From: Schizochytrium sp. TIO01
Lineage: Eukaryota > Sar > Bigyra > Thraustochytrida > Thraustochytriidae
Assembly (NCBI GenBank): GCA_004764695.1
Contig: SMSO01000014.1
Location: forward strand, 261,148 to 325,147
Length of the DNA stretch: 64,000 nt
Direction of reading: 5' to 3'
A program made the position numbers and the translations under genes. Below the pieces are notes generated by a model. It was not told the origin of the DNA. It saw only the letters and a list, made by a program, of their open reading frames with translations, and ran no database searches. Below are positions 43,246 to 53,171 of this stretch, piece after piece; position 1 is the first letter of the stretch, and the number at the start of each line of letters is the position of its first letter.

Positions 43246-45803
43246 AAATAACACCCACCACTCAGACTCTTACAAAATCTTCATCACTCTGTATCTTGTC
43301 ACACCTGTTCTCTTTGCATTCTCCGTCTCTCCTTTTCATAATAATAAAAAAAAGCAAAAGCAAATTACTACCTCCTGCTCCTCCATCTACCTCAAAAAGA
43401 ATACTTGTATATATACAGCACCTTGACCTGCTAGCTCGCAATTTCCCCCAGCTTACCATGCCATCGTATCTTACAGTCCCCTCGTCCCTTCACCGCTGCG
43501 ACTACTAACTTGAAGTAGCTGCTGAGATATTACTGTGCCGTCTTTCTCGTCCCACCATCTCACATTGCTTTTTCTCATTATCATTACTACTCTAGCTAGG
43601 TACTCTCACCTTTCTTACTGCTACCCCAGCTAAACGTTGATTACTCACACGTCGGCATGATGGCGCCACGGTACACACCCGCTCGCTCACTCACTCACTC
43701 GCACACTGTCACGGTGGTGGCAGCCACGGCAATAGAAAAGTAACACATGGGTAGTGAAAGACGCTGTCGATGCGATCTCCCTGGCCCAACCGCCTCCCAG
43801 ATTCGATCATGCCGTGCTCCGCAGCCACGCGGAGTCTTGACAGCAAGCACGGCCAGTAGGTGTGGCACCACTAGTACGAAGATAGATTTAGGATCGGGCA
43901 CAGTCACTCTTCTCCACGATAGATATCGTTGCTGGCACGGTGGAGCCTCAGGTCGTGAGTTAACTGACAACCTCACGTGGCAGAATTGGTTTGCTACCTT
44001 GAGCTCTCGCATTGCTTCAGGCCGGGGGGCTTCGAAAATTACTTCGCGGCGTAGGGTGCACCACCGCTAGATTCCTCGAAGATGCTCATGCTGTCGGCGC
44101 TCAGTGTTACCATCTTGACGATTACTCCTGTGACCTCCTTTGCCACTGGCGAAGGTCGCTCCTCTACTCCAACGATCCCGGTTACTGCACGCGAATCAGT
44201 GCAAAGGTGCTAGCCACGTTTCGGGCATCCTGCTCAGTCCTCAGCAGAGCAGAGCTTTTGCAGTGCCGCAACATTCAGCAGGTCAAAGCCGTGGGTATCC
44301 TCGACTTCTGGTACACATCCTCCTTGCTTCAAGAGTTGTGCGCCGTCTTGTAAGTTCGCGCGGGTGGCATGATGGAATGAAAAAGAGCTTAAAGTCGCGA
44401 ACCAACCCGACTTGTGTACTACTATTTGTATATTTCCTCTTTCCTGGGCTTACTCTACAGCTACTTGAACCATGCCCAGGCTCTTCTCGCACCCAGCCGC
44501 ATCGTTCCAGGTAGTGACGGCGCTTTCTCGTTCGCGCCTCGACAGCAGAGTCATTGCTACGTTTGCTCAGCTCAGCTGTCATCCGTCTTGACTCGCCGTC
44601 ACTACCACCTCAGAGTTCTCATTCAGCTCAACCCCCAAGATGCCATCCACGTACCTATGTTTGTTCCTGCCTTGCCAGTTTGCCTGCGCGGCTGCCTGAC
44701 GGTGGGTGAATCCGACACAGTCAGACTCTGGCAGGCAGGCCTTGTCTGTGGCAGACCCAGTGGTTCGCTTCGGCGGCTTTGACCAGGTTATCCACATCCA
44801 TCGTTGCATTCCTCCACGAGAAAGAAGAACCCCAGGATTGCACTTGCACACCAAACGCAACCCTCGCGACACATCTAAGCGAAGCGGTCTGTCATCGTGC
44901 AACCTTGGAAATCGTGCAACCTTGGAATCTTCAATCCCTGCCACCATCACAACCATGTGAATCCCAACCTCGCAACCATTTGCCTAATCGAAACCTTTGC
45001 TGCAGATTTGCAACTCGGGTATATGTACTTCTCTGATATTTGATTCTTTCTTTCTCATAGTTTACTCCGGACCCTGGCCACGTGCGACCGGCACATACGT
45101 GCAGACCTTCGCGGACTTGTTTATTCCTCTCTTCCCAAATATCAGAATATACCGGGTCTGGTGGATATTTGGAGGTCCGTGCACACCATAACTGTGGCAA
45201 CTATTAGTACTGTGAGTATCTACTAGGAGGTATCTAGTACCTATTACAAACTTAGAGAATTAGTGCAAAGCAACCTCCAGCACAATGGTTGGGTTTCATC
45301 GTCACCATCGCGCTGCATAATGATGGCTTGTGCTGCAAAGGCAGTGCGAAGGCAGGCTTAGGCACTGGTTTACACAAGATGCAATCACTCCTGCTGCAAC
45401 AGCTACGAAATTCATCAAGCAGAGTAGTTTACTTGAACTCAGTAGGCAGGAAGGGCTGGGCTCACAGTTACCCACGTTCGCGCACAAAAATCTCCATTCG
45501 GAACTAGATAGCAGGTAGATATATACCTAGTACTACACAAGCAAGCAATAGTCCTGGTTACGCACTTTACTTCTGTCGTAGGAAGATTTTCAACATCATA
45601 GTTTCACTACCAGGTTGTAATACATCATGTGTGATGTTCTTGCTACCCCGTTTGCTCTACAGGCAATAGGAGAGAAACTTTAGAGTTAACTCACTCACTC
45701 TCACTTCCTCTCTGACAAAACCAAAGACAGCAGAGCATGGAACCAAGCAGTCACGAATCATTGAGGCAATCTGAATGCCTCCAAAACCCAAACTTACAGC
45801 ACA
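43246..45803. other. 2.5-kb intergenic region without a supported gene
   Basis: The GC-richer part (43690-45000) has several overlapping frames of 80-125 codons on both strands, none with a domain or convincing start. The stretch 45200-45245 is rich in GTAGGT/ACCTA-type words. The last 100 bases lead into the phosphoesterase ATG. Confidence 0.45.
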
Positions 45804-48083
45804 ATGACTTTTGCTACTCAAGGCTCCGTAGTGGATAGGCCAGTCTCCTTTGCAGTGAGTGAGCTGTCCCATGGGAGTGACTTGGACCATGTGCAACATC
45901 AGTCTAGCTTTGACGTGGAGGAGAACAATGACCTTCATGTCCCGGATATTGGACCGTTCTGGCTTGAGCTCATCAATCCGCACAGCCGAGTGCCAAACGT
46001 CATGCTCACTCGCTTTGTGGTCGTCAGTGGACTTTGCGTAGGTCTCCTTGCCATCAGCTTCCTTGGCTTACGTAGTCCAACAGCATGGTCCGTGGGTCTT
46101 GGAGCCCTGGCTGCCTCCCTCATCTTATGGGTCTTCATTATACTTCGCGAAAAAGTATGGCCAAATAATTACCTTGTCGGTAAAAGAACTGGCAAGTATC
46201 CTATGGTCTCTTGGATGGGCTTCAGCTTTATGCTTGAGCTTCTGTACCATATGCTTGGTGAATCATATAACCCCACTTATAAAGATGCTCGTGAAACCCA
46301 CGCCCTGCGATCGCGAGCTCGTGTCTATGATGAGCGTACAAATGCCAAGTATGGCCCGGATGGTCGATTCTTTTTCGATTTTGTCGCCGACACGGGTGAT
46401 GGTTTTGATTCGAGCTACCTTGTAGCATACATGCTTGCACAAAAATCCATTACGGTGGAAGAAAGAGAACCTGACCAACCCCCTAAACTCGTTGAACTAC
46501 CCAGGTCTCAGGTCGTCGTCCATGGAGGAGACATCTGCTACCCTGTTATGACCTACGAGAACTTGCATAGTCGTTTTCTTCAGCCATTCTCTTGGGCGTT
46601 TCCAGAGTCTACATCTAATGGAGAAGCAATGTATCTTGCTGCTGGTAACCACGAATATATCGATGGACTCAAGGGCTATCGCAACTTCTTGCTTCCTGAG
46701 ACATCTATGGGTGGCTGGCGCCTTCCACAAGAGGGCAGCTATTTTGCGATTCGTCTTCCTCGCAACTGGGTAATTTTTGTGATTGATCTAGGTCCCGAAC
46801 CTGAAGACATAGATGACTATCAAAGAGAATGGTTTGACAATGTGGACCTTAGTGATGACGAGCGCATTATCATGCTTTACCACGTTCCGGAGTGGGTCAA
46901 GAATGATTCACTTGGTTACCATGCTATGCCTAAGCTTCGGGAGTGGCGCAAAGGACTTGGAGACCGTGTACGTGCCGTGTTTGCTGGTGACTTGCACTAT
47001 TACCGACGTATGGAAGAAGTCTCTGAGGACGATCCAGATCGAGCATATGAGATGCAGCCAGAGGAGCGCCGTGACCATGGTAAGGGCATTGCGCCATCGA
47101 AAGATTCTGAGATTGCCGCTTATGCAGATGCACATGAGGAATATCCAACTCCTCATCGGGGTCACTCTGGCTTGGAACAAGTCAACTGTAGCAAATCGAG
47201 CGAAAGGCAGTATTACATTGTTGGTATTGGAGGCGCTTTCTGCCATGCAACGCACTTTCCTCGTGTTGATAGGCTTCGACTTTTTAGCCGTCCTGGCCGT
47301 TGTGTAGAGACGCGATGCGACTTCCCTGTCCCTTCGGAGTCAAGGAAGATTTGGAATCGCTCTTGGATAGTCATGTTTTTTACAACAACAAACCGACTTT
47401 ACCTCCGCTTCATCGGAGCATTGTATATGTTCATGTGCATTGGCGTGTACCCTGGCTCGTTTGACCCCAAGTACTCTACTCAGCTCGACGCTTGGATTAT
47501 TGTGGATGTTGTTCAACGAATTTTCGAAACTGGTTTCGTATACCCATGCCTCATTCTAATCATTGCTTATACCAAAGTGATGATTTTTGCCAACTATGAG
47601 CTTCACACAATTCTCCAGTACGCCAAACCTCTTACTCTGTTTGCTTTTCAGGTAATAGGTCATGTCGGGACTGCTTTGTTCTCGCGCGTTGCTACCGATA
47701 TTACCATCATTCAAGTTGTGGGGCTACCTACATCATGGTTAGGCACCTTTCTTTACTGTCTTGTTGCCAATGTTATCATGTACTACCTCGGATATGTCTT
47801 TGGCGGTTTAGTGTTGACAGTGTACTATCGAATCTCCATTGAACAGTTCGGCTGGCACTATAACGAAGCTATTAGTATGATTCAGATCGACGACTTTAAG
47901 GGCTTTTTGCGAGTCGGTATTCAGGAGAATGGTGATCTTGACATTTACACAATTGTCAATAACAAGACTCCTCGTGACTGGCAAGAGGAAAGCTCCGATC
48001 CTAATGTGCCTCGCTATGTATCTGACAAGGTCAAGCCTCATCTTTTAGAGAAGGTTACACTCAGCTACGACAAATCTCCCTGA
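45804..48083 (+). CDS. Multi-pass membrane calcineurin-like metallophosphoesterase
   Basis: A 759-residue protein. Two N-terminal hydrophobic helices (about 67-82 and 88-115) precede a metallophosphoesterase domain at about 185-510. Its metal-binding blocks are in order: DTGDG (196-200, a variant of the first DxH block), HGGDICYP (240-247), GNHEY (281-285), YHVPEW with His360, and GDLHYY (395-400). The C-terminal third holds about six more hydrophobic helices (from about 523 to 700). A globular phosphatase domain held between membrane segments is unusual for classical Ser/Thr phosphatases. It fits the protist membrane-anchored phosphoesterases related to Ted1/MPPE1, which act in ER lipid or GPI-anchor remodelling. 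That comparison is a suggestion only. The ATG at 45804 (acaATGact) is used. Confidence 0.82.
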   Translation: MTFATQGSVVDRPVSFAVSELSHGSDLDHVQHQSSFDVEENNDLHVPDIGPFWLELINPHSRVPNVMLTRFVVVSGLCVGLLAISFLGLRSPTAWSVGLGALAASLILWVFIILREKVWPNNYLVGKRTGKYPMVSWMGFSFMLELLYHMLGESYNPTYKDARETHALRSRARVYDERTNAKYGPDGRFFFDFVADTGDGFDSSYLVAYMLAQKSITVEEREPDQPPKLVELPRSQVVVHGGDICYPVMTYENLHSRFLQPFSWAFPESTSNGEAMYLAAGNHEYIDGLKGYRNFLLPETSMGGWRLPQEGSYFAIRLPRNWVIFVIDLGPEPEDIDDYQREWFDNVDLSDDERIIMLYHVPEWVKNDSLGYHAMPKLREWRKGLGDRVRAVFAGDLHYYRRMEEVSEDDPDRAYEMQPEERRDHGKGIAPSKDSEIAAYADAHEEYPTPHRGHSGLEQVNCSKSSERQYYIVGIGGAFCHATHFPRVDRLRLFSRPGRCVETRCDFPVPSESRKIWNRSWIVMFFTTTNRLYLRFIGALYMFMCIGVYPGSFDPKYSTQLDAWIIVDVVQRIFETGFVYPCLILIIAYTKVMIFANYELHTILQYAKPLTLFAFQVIGHVGTALFSRVATDITIIQVVGLPTSWLGTFLYCLVANVIMYYLGYVFGGLVLTVYYRISIEQFGWHYNEAISMIQIDDFKGFLRVGIQENGDLDIYTIVNNKTPRDWQEESSDPNVPRYVSDKVKPHLLEKVTLSYDKSP

Positions 48084-48518
48084 ACATACATACATTCGCT
48101 GGGATGAGTTATGACGCCATACTTTTTAATTTTACAATGACCATGCCCATCTTTGAAACTCATACGGCCAGATCCCATAATATATCTTCGCTAACTCCAA
48201 ACTTTCTTACCCGCTTTTCTTGCCATTACTGCGAAAGCCTTTGGCAGTTTTCAATTTTATGAATTTGTGAAATGACCGTGTCCACAAAATACATGAAGAA
48301 AGAGCAAACATGATGACATTGTAAAGCATACTTGTGTTCTAAAACAACGAAAAACTTGGATGATGAGTTTAAAAGGTTCAAGGAAAATAGAAAGGAGACG
48401 ATAGTAGATCAAACTGTGCTGACATAGGTTTTGACAGCATCCACTTATGAAGGAGTATTAAGGCATTGTTGCCATTGAATCATGGAGGAATAGGCTGACG
48501 TGTGGGGATACAGAGTCG
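48084..48518. other. Convergent spacer, 435 bases
   Basis: Short 3' spacer between the phosphoesterase (+) and the oxidoreductase (-); AT-rich, no gene. Confidence 0.55.
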
Positions 48519-49607
48519 TCACGCTTTATTCTGTCGGTATGCAGGATAAGGTGCATTTGGAGGAAATTGGACAACAATTTTTCCGCAAGCTTCGTTCGCC
48601 TTTAGGCGAGCGTACGCCGTGTTAATTGCATCGATATCTTCAAAGTTAATGACAGAGTCAATAGATTGTTCTAATTCACCAGCCTCAAACCACTCAGCAA
48701 GCTGTTCAATCTCTTCGTGCCGGGGTTCAACGAATAAAGTGTCGAAATTTCGTCGTTGTACGTTCAGACCAACAGCGTCAGCAATGATTTTGCGCAATTG
48801 GTCAAGTGGGTTAGCATTGACTGCAAAGAATTTTGCGTTGGGGGCTAACAGGGTGTAGCACTGAGGCTCGAACGGCTCTACATCAAGCGGATTACGAGGG
48901 TCAGAAACTGCGTCAACAATCATGTTGCATTCTCCCGGTGCCACTGCATCTGTCAGTTTCTCAGCATCAAGGTTAATGATTGCATCCGGATCAAGCGTCT
49001 CCAGAAAGTCAAGCTTGCTTTCAAAATCTGCCACGATGATTTTTGAAGCGCCCAGCAAACGAGCTTGCCGCACAAACATTGCTCCAGTCGCGTTTGAGGC
49101 GCCAATCACCATAATTGTTTGACCGGAACTGAAATTGTTGTTTCTCAGCGCCTGGTGGGCAGTCAGTCCACTAACGCTAAACGCTGCAGCCTGTTCATTG
49201 GCCATTCCATCCGGGCGGTAAGAGATCTTGTGAGCTTCAGCACGAACAAATTCTGACAGAGCACCTGCTTCACACATGCCCAAGACAACCTGGCCGATTG
49301 CAAAAGGGAACATATGAACCTTATCACCACGCACCCAACCAAGCTTCTCAATGGTGCCAACAAATTCCACACCAACTGGCTCAGACGCCACTTTGCCGGC
49401 CAAGTCCACTGGATTAATTGCAGCGCAATGAACGCGCACAAGTACCTCTGTGGTAGACAACTTGGGGACCTTGAGATTTGAGGCAAGTTCAACCTTAGCC
49501 GAGTTCTCGTCCTTTGCAAAAACCAGCCCACTCATGTATGGATCGCCAACTTTGGCACGGTAAGATTTCCGCCAGATCATCTTACGTAAAGACTCTACGG
49601 TATCCAT
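48519..49607 (-). CDS. Zinc-independent MDR oxidoreductase (quinone oxidoreductase-like)
   Basis: A 362-residue medium-chain dehydrogenase/reductase. The GroES-like N-terminal half carries VHCAAINPVDLAGKV (59-73) and GVEFVGTIEKLG (79-90), typical of zeta-crystallin/quinone oxidoreductases. The nucleotide-binding fold shows VIGASNATG (167-175), a relaxed form of the AxxGxxG dinucleotide loop. The four structural-zinc cysteines and catalytic-zinc ligands of alcohol dehydrogenases are missing, so reduction of quinones or enones with NAD(P)H is the likely chemistry. The exact substrate is unknown. The ATG at 49607 begins the frame. Confidence 0.85.
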   Translation of the reverse strand: MDTVESLRKMIWRKSYRAKVGDPYMSGLVFAKDENSAKVELASNLKVPKLSTTEVLVRVHCAAINPVDLAGKVASEPVGVEFVGTIEKLGWVRGDKVHMFPFAIGQVVLGMCEAGALSEFVRAEAHKISYRPDGMANEQAAAFSVSGLTAHQALRNNNFSSGQTIMVIGASNATGAMFVRQARLLGASKIIVADFESKLDFLETLDPDAIINLDAEKLTDAVAPGECNMIVDAVSDPRNPLDVEPFEPQCYTLLAPNAKFFAVNANPLDQLRKIIADAVGLNVQRRNFDTLFVEPRHEEIEQLAEWFEAGELEQSIDSVINFEDIDAINTAYARLKANEACGKIVVQFPPNAPYPAYRQNKA

Positions 49608-49970
49608 TTCACAGAGCTGAAGAAATGCTCAGTTAAATGAAGAAGTTCTGAGGAAAATGATATCCTTTTTTGTATGTGCTGTCTCCGACGCTATGGAATC
49701 CAAATCTAGCGTGAGCAAACCAGCTCTTCTTGGTTATACGGAGCTGGTCTCTCAAGTTCGCAAACTCAGGCCTTGCACGCGCCGGATACCTAGAACAGGA
49801 GTCCCTCTGATTGAAGTTCTGCAGCAAAATCAGTTGAACTATCAAAAATTAGGTATCTAAAGGAGGCAAGAGAATACCTTGCGAATGCTTGCGTGAGTTG
49901 AAGATTTATAGCACGGTTTTTAGTGATGCAAGCTTTGCGTCAACGATTTCATACCTTTCCAATATAATAG

Positions 49971-49995
49971 TTGGTAGGTAGGAGGTACCTACCAA
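49971..49995. repeat. Perfect inverted repeat (10-bp arms, 5-base loop)
   Basis: TTGGTAGGTA at 49971-49980 is exactly complementary to TACCTACCAA at 49986-49995 with GGAGG between them. It could form a DNA cruciform or RNA hairpin. Confidence 0.9.
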
Positions 49996-50005
49996 CTTTA
50001 GCTAG

Positions 50006-50025
50006 AGGTAGGTACGTACCTACCT
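50006..50025. repeat. Perfect 20-bp palindrome (AGGTAGGTAC and its complement)
   Basis: A fully self-complementary 20-mer whose half is AGGTAGGTAC, ten bases after the hairpin that uses the same GGTAGGTA word. Confidence 0.92.
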
Positions 50026-50667
50026 TTCGCAGATCCATACATTGGGGGCATACTATAAGTTATGGAGGTAGCTCTTGCTTATTGAGGGGGTGCAGCGAGA
50101 TCAACACCCCCCCTACCTAGTGCACTCCTTCTCCTGACTAGAGTTAGCGATCGAGGACATTAATCATATAGAATTGATATGAGTGGGGTATGAAGGGAGA
50201 AGTTTATTTGAAGGACTAGCCAAGGGGGGTGGGTGGTCTCCCAGTACCTAACTTGCGAGCAATCGATCAGAAGAAAAGGAGTGTTGAAGATCAGTTGGAA
50301 GTAATGTTTTCGAGTTGTCGTTGAGAAGGCCCAGATAACATCAAGAAATGATGTGTGCGACTGTACTACGTTAAGTTTTATTTTAAATCAAAATGGGAGG
50401 AAATAATAACGAAAGACGATCAGGAATATGTAGAGATCATGTAGAAAATTTATAAAAGTACAAGTTTGGCTTCGGAGCGTCAAGGCTTCGTCTGTACTGT
50501 CCAACTGGTTGAATTAAAGAATACAACCTTGGCGGACTAACTCGAGAATCGAGGTTCTAATTTACTCTGTGATTCATGCACCCGCAATATATAGATCCCG
50601 ACTCCAATCATGCAGATACAGTTGTTCTGATTGTGTTGTAAAAAATTAAAAGCAAGTTAGCACAACT

Positions 50668-52338
50668 TTAAAGGCTCGCGTTGCTATTTAGGTGATTACC
50701 ACGGATCTGGAGCTGCAGTCGAACTTCTTCAAGGCCAGTGGCGAGAGTCTTTTGCAGTTTCTCAAGCTCCATAATAGGAACAGCATCTAGCTGTTTGCCA
50801 GTAAATTGATTGAGCTTCTCACGCCCCGCTTCGAGTTCACGCTCATACAAATCAAGCTGATTAAAGCGTTTTCGGCCTCGTAGCAAATCGCGATTCGTAT
50901 CTTTGCACACCAAAAGCCAACCAAATGCAGCAAATCCAAATCGAAGAATTATAATCATCACCCATCGCGAAACGGTTCCTTCGAAATCCGAAGAAATGTT
51001 GTACGTCGAGTCTTCGAGATAAGCCTGGGATGTTTCACTGATTTCATCTACCAATGGCCACGTCAGTAGAGTTGTCAAAAGGCAACAGAAAAACATAACC
51101 CAGTACCCAAGCATTTCTACACGCTCTGTTGGACTCCGTTCGGTCCAATGCTGTTTATGATTGCGCTCGGCTGTGACTTTGTCGCACACCCCGACGAACG
51201 AAAAAACTGCCAAAAAGAAGAACATCCGGCGGACTTCCGCGCACAATGGTCCATAGATACTGAGAAGAGTCTCTGTATCACTGATCTGTAGAATGACAAT
51301 CAATTGAAAAAGAGATCCACCAGATAACAAACCCTGGCCAAGCATAAATACGCCCTCAAGGATATACTCAAGTTGGTCCACCAAACTGTGTAAACGTTGT
51401 GGTGAGTATTCTGAGATATCTTCATCTTTTGTACGTTTTCCTTTGGTACGCACACGGCGCCCGTTTTCATCCAACTCGTATAGAACCCTTTGGAATCGGC
51501 CTGCTACAGGATCTTCCACATATACTTCTTCACGCCAGCGCATAGCCCCGCGAGCGCGAAAATTTCGGCTGCCTCCTTGAGGTACAAGGACACGACCACG
51601 GCAATTATCAATCTCTCCACTTCGTTCATAGACAGGATTTGCACTAAAATTGTCCAAATCCGTACAAACTGGAATTGGGGTGTTGTCCAGTACCGGTATC
51701 GCCACAAAATGTTGTGCTTCTTCGCATTTTAATGCGTGGTGTCGGTGCTCAAGATCATCTTTGTCAAGACGTAATGCAAGTTCTTTTCCAGTAATTAAAT
51801 GCCGCGAGGCAGCTTCTCTTCGCCGCGCTTCCTCTTCTTCCTTATTGCGAAGATCTTCAGCCCTTTCCCGTTTCGTTGTTGCGCTGCTCAAGAGCGATTT
51901 TGAAGTACCGTCGCGACCTGACTTTCCAGTACTGGATGATTTAAAGCTTAATTTCCTACCTCTTTTCTTAGTTTTGCTACCAGCGAGTTCCGAATCATCC
52001 GACACATCAGAGTCTGACAAATCTCCTGCACCTCGTTCCTTTTTATTCGAATTTGCAAGGTCTGAGCCTTCTTTACTGGAATCACCCCTATCATCATCAT
52101 TTTCACTTGGAGCTGCGTTGTTATCCTTAGATTTACTTCTGGCTGACGAGGATTTACGACGATCGCCTTTTCGTGTTTTGCTGTCTCCGCGTTCCTTTCT
52201 TGAAGAGCCTTTCTTGCTCTTGCTCGCAGCACCACCACCAAGGTCTTCATCCTCTTCGGAGCTGAGTTCGCTATCGCTCACCTCTGCTGCTTTATTGTTT
52301 TCGGCATCTTTCTTACCACGGGTGAAGCGGCTAAACAT
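50668..52338 (-). CDS. TMEM237-like ciliary transition-zone protein
   Basis: A 556-residue protein. The first 200 residues are Lys/Ser/Asp-rich and disordered (basic SKSKKGSSRKERG stretches and acidic SDSDVSDDSE stretches). A short conserved-looking module (about 255-300, RWREEVYVEDPVAGRFQRVLYELDE, trimmed) precedes four hydrophobic helices at about 325-480. These include LEGVFMLGQGLLSGGSLFQ, FFFLAVFSFVGVCDKV and WVMIIILRFGFAAFGWLLV. A charged coiled-coil tail (about 500-545) ends the protein. A disordered charged N-terminus, then four helices with a loop like SVFGALDRVN, is the plan of TMEM237 (JBTS14), a ciliary transition-zone membrane protein. The adjacent divergent gene is also ciliary, which supports this. 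Sequence similarity is moderate at best. Confidence 0.6.
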   Translation of the reverse strand: MFSRFTRGKKDAENNKAAEVSDSELSSEEDEDLGGGAASKSKKGSSRKERGDSKTRKGDRRKSSSARSKSKDNNAAPSENDDDRGDSSKEGSDLANSNKKERGAGDLSDSDVSDDSELAGSKTKKRGRKLSFKSSSTGKSGRDGTSKSLLSSATTKRERAEDLRNKEEEEARRREAASRHLITGKELALRLDKDDLEHRHHALKCEEAQHFVAIPVLDNTPIPVCTDLDNFSANPVYERSGEIDNCRGRVLVPQGGSRNFRARGAMRWREEVYVEDPVAGRFQRVLYELDENGRRVRTKGKRTKDEDISEYSPQRLHSLVDQLEYILEGVFMLGQGLLSGGSLFQLIVILQISDTETLLSIYGPLCAEVRRMFFFLAVFSFVGVCDKVTAERNHKQHWTERSPTERVEMLGYWVMFFCCLLTTLLTWPLVDEISETSQAYLEDSTYNISSDFEGTVSRWVMIIILRFGFAAFGWLLVCKDTNRDLLRGRKRFNQLDLYERELEAGREKLNQFTGKQLDAVPIMELEKLQKTLATGLEEVRLQLQIRGNHLNSNASL

Positions 52339-53171
52339 TGACTTCTTGCAAGCTACTCCAGAACCGCTGTCGTACTGCCCGGATTTTTTGTACGATACCG
52401 GATTGAAGAACCCTTTCGCTCGACTCCTCTCCTTGATTATGGTCTGGTGAACTTCAGAGCTCTGGCGACAAATTTAAAAATGGCATGTAAGAACTGTAAT
52501 CCCAAAAGTTTGGGGATGAATAGGACTTCAGTAATGATCAATAGTTATGCAATTAAAAGAAAAGAAAAGAAAAGTACATAAAGGCTATTCGAAGTTCTTT
52601 TCTTTGCAAGGTTTTGCATGATCAATGAAAATAACGTCGCGAGCCCCACTTAACAACAAGCCCTCTTTCCGCTGCTCCAGGATGGCCCCCTTCTTTGTAC
52701 CAGTATTCCATGCCACCCTTTGGTACGATACCTTTAGTCCTATATATGGAAAAGTATAGTATAGGTGTGTACCGAAATATGACCGTTGGCAGTTTCGAGA
52801 GCACGTACAGCTAGCTCTCAGAGATAATGGCCCGTGCAAAAGAGATACTATAGAGAAATCTACAAGAGGAGCGAGCCCTTGTAATCATGCGAAAGCACTG
52901 TTATAATACCTCGCAATAGGCTTCTTTTAGCTGAAAATAAAATACCCTATAGCATCAAGGAGACGTGTAAAATTTGTTTGATGCGTAGGTTCCTTTTTAA
53001 GCATCTTGAAAAACGAGCATTAGTTTAGGAGGAACTAATAAAATTTTATAGAAGAAGCAGCATTAGAACTACTCAAGACAGTACAAATCGCAGCGGTCGG
53101 CCCGCTTGCGAACACAGGCTTGCGTGTGCGTAGCCTAGGTGGACGCAGCAAACGCGCAAACTTGTGCAACA
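52339..53171. promoter_or_regulatory. Divergent promoter region of the ciliary gene pair
   Basis: 833 bases separate the ATG of the TMEM237-like gene (52338, minus) from that of DRC7 (53172, plus). It contains an A/G tract at 52560-52575. I looked for an RFX X-box (GTTGCC-type dyad) and found only a weak half-site, GTTGGC at about 52783, so no X-box is claimed. Confidence 0.45.

Larger units (their letters stand above)
49608..50667. other. Intergenic region with inverted repeats
   Basis: Promoter of the oxidoreductase gene lies at the left end. The centre contains the hairpin and palindrome described separately. No supported gene; frames present are short. Confidence 0.5.

Noticed and set aside
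43747-44353. Two overlapping frames of about 107 and 113 codons
   Set aside because: One starts at TTG, they conflict in frame, and neither has motifs; a spliced gene could not be built.
51650-52450. 266-codon plus-strand frame rich in Ser/Leu
   Set aside because: Antisense shadow of the charged N-terminus of the TMEM237-like gene.
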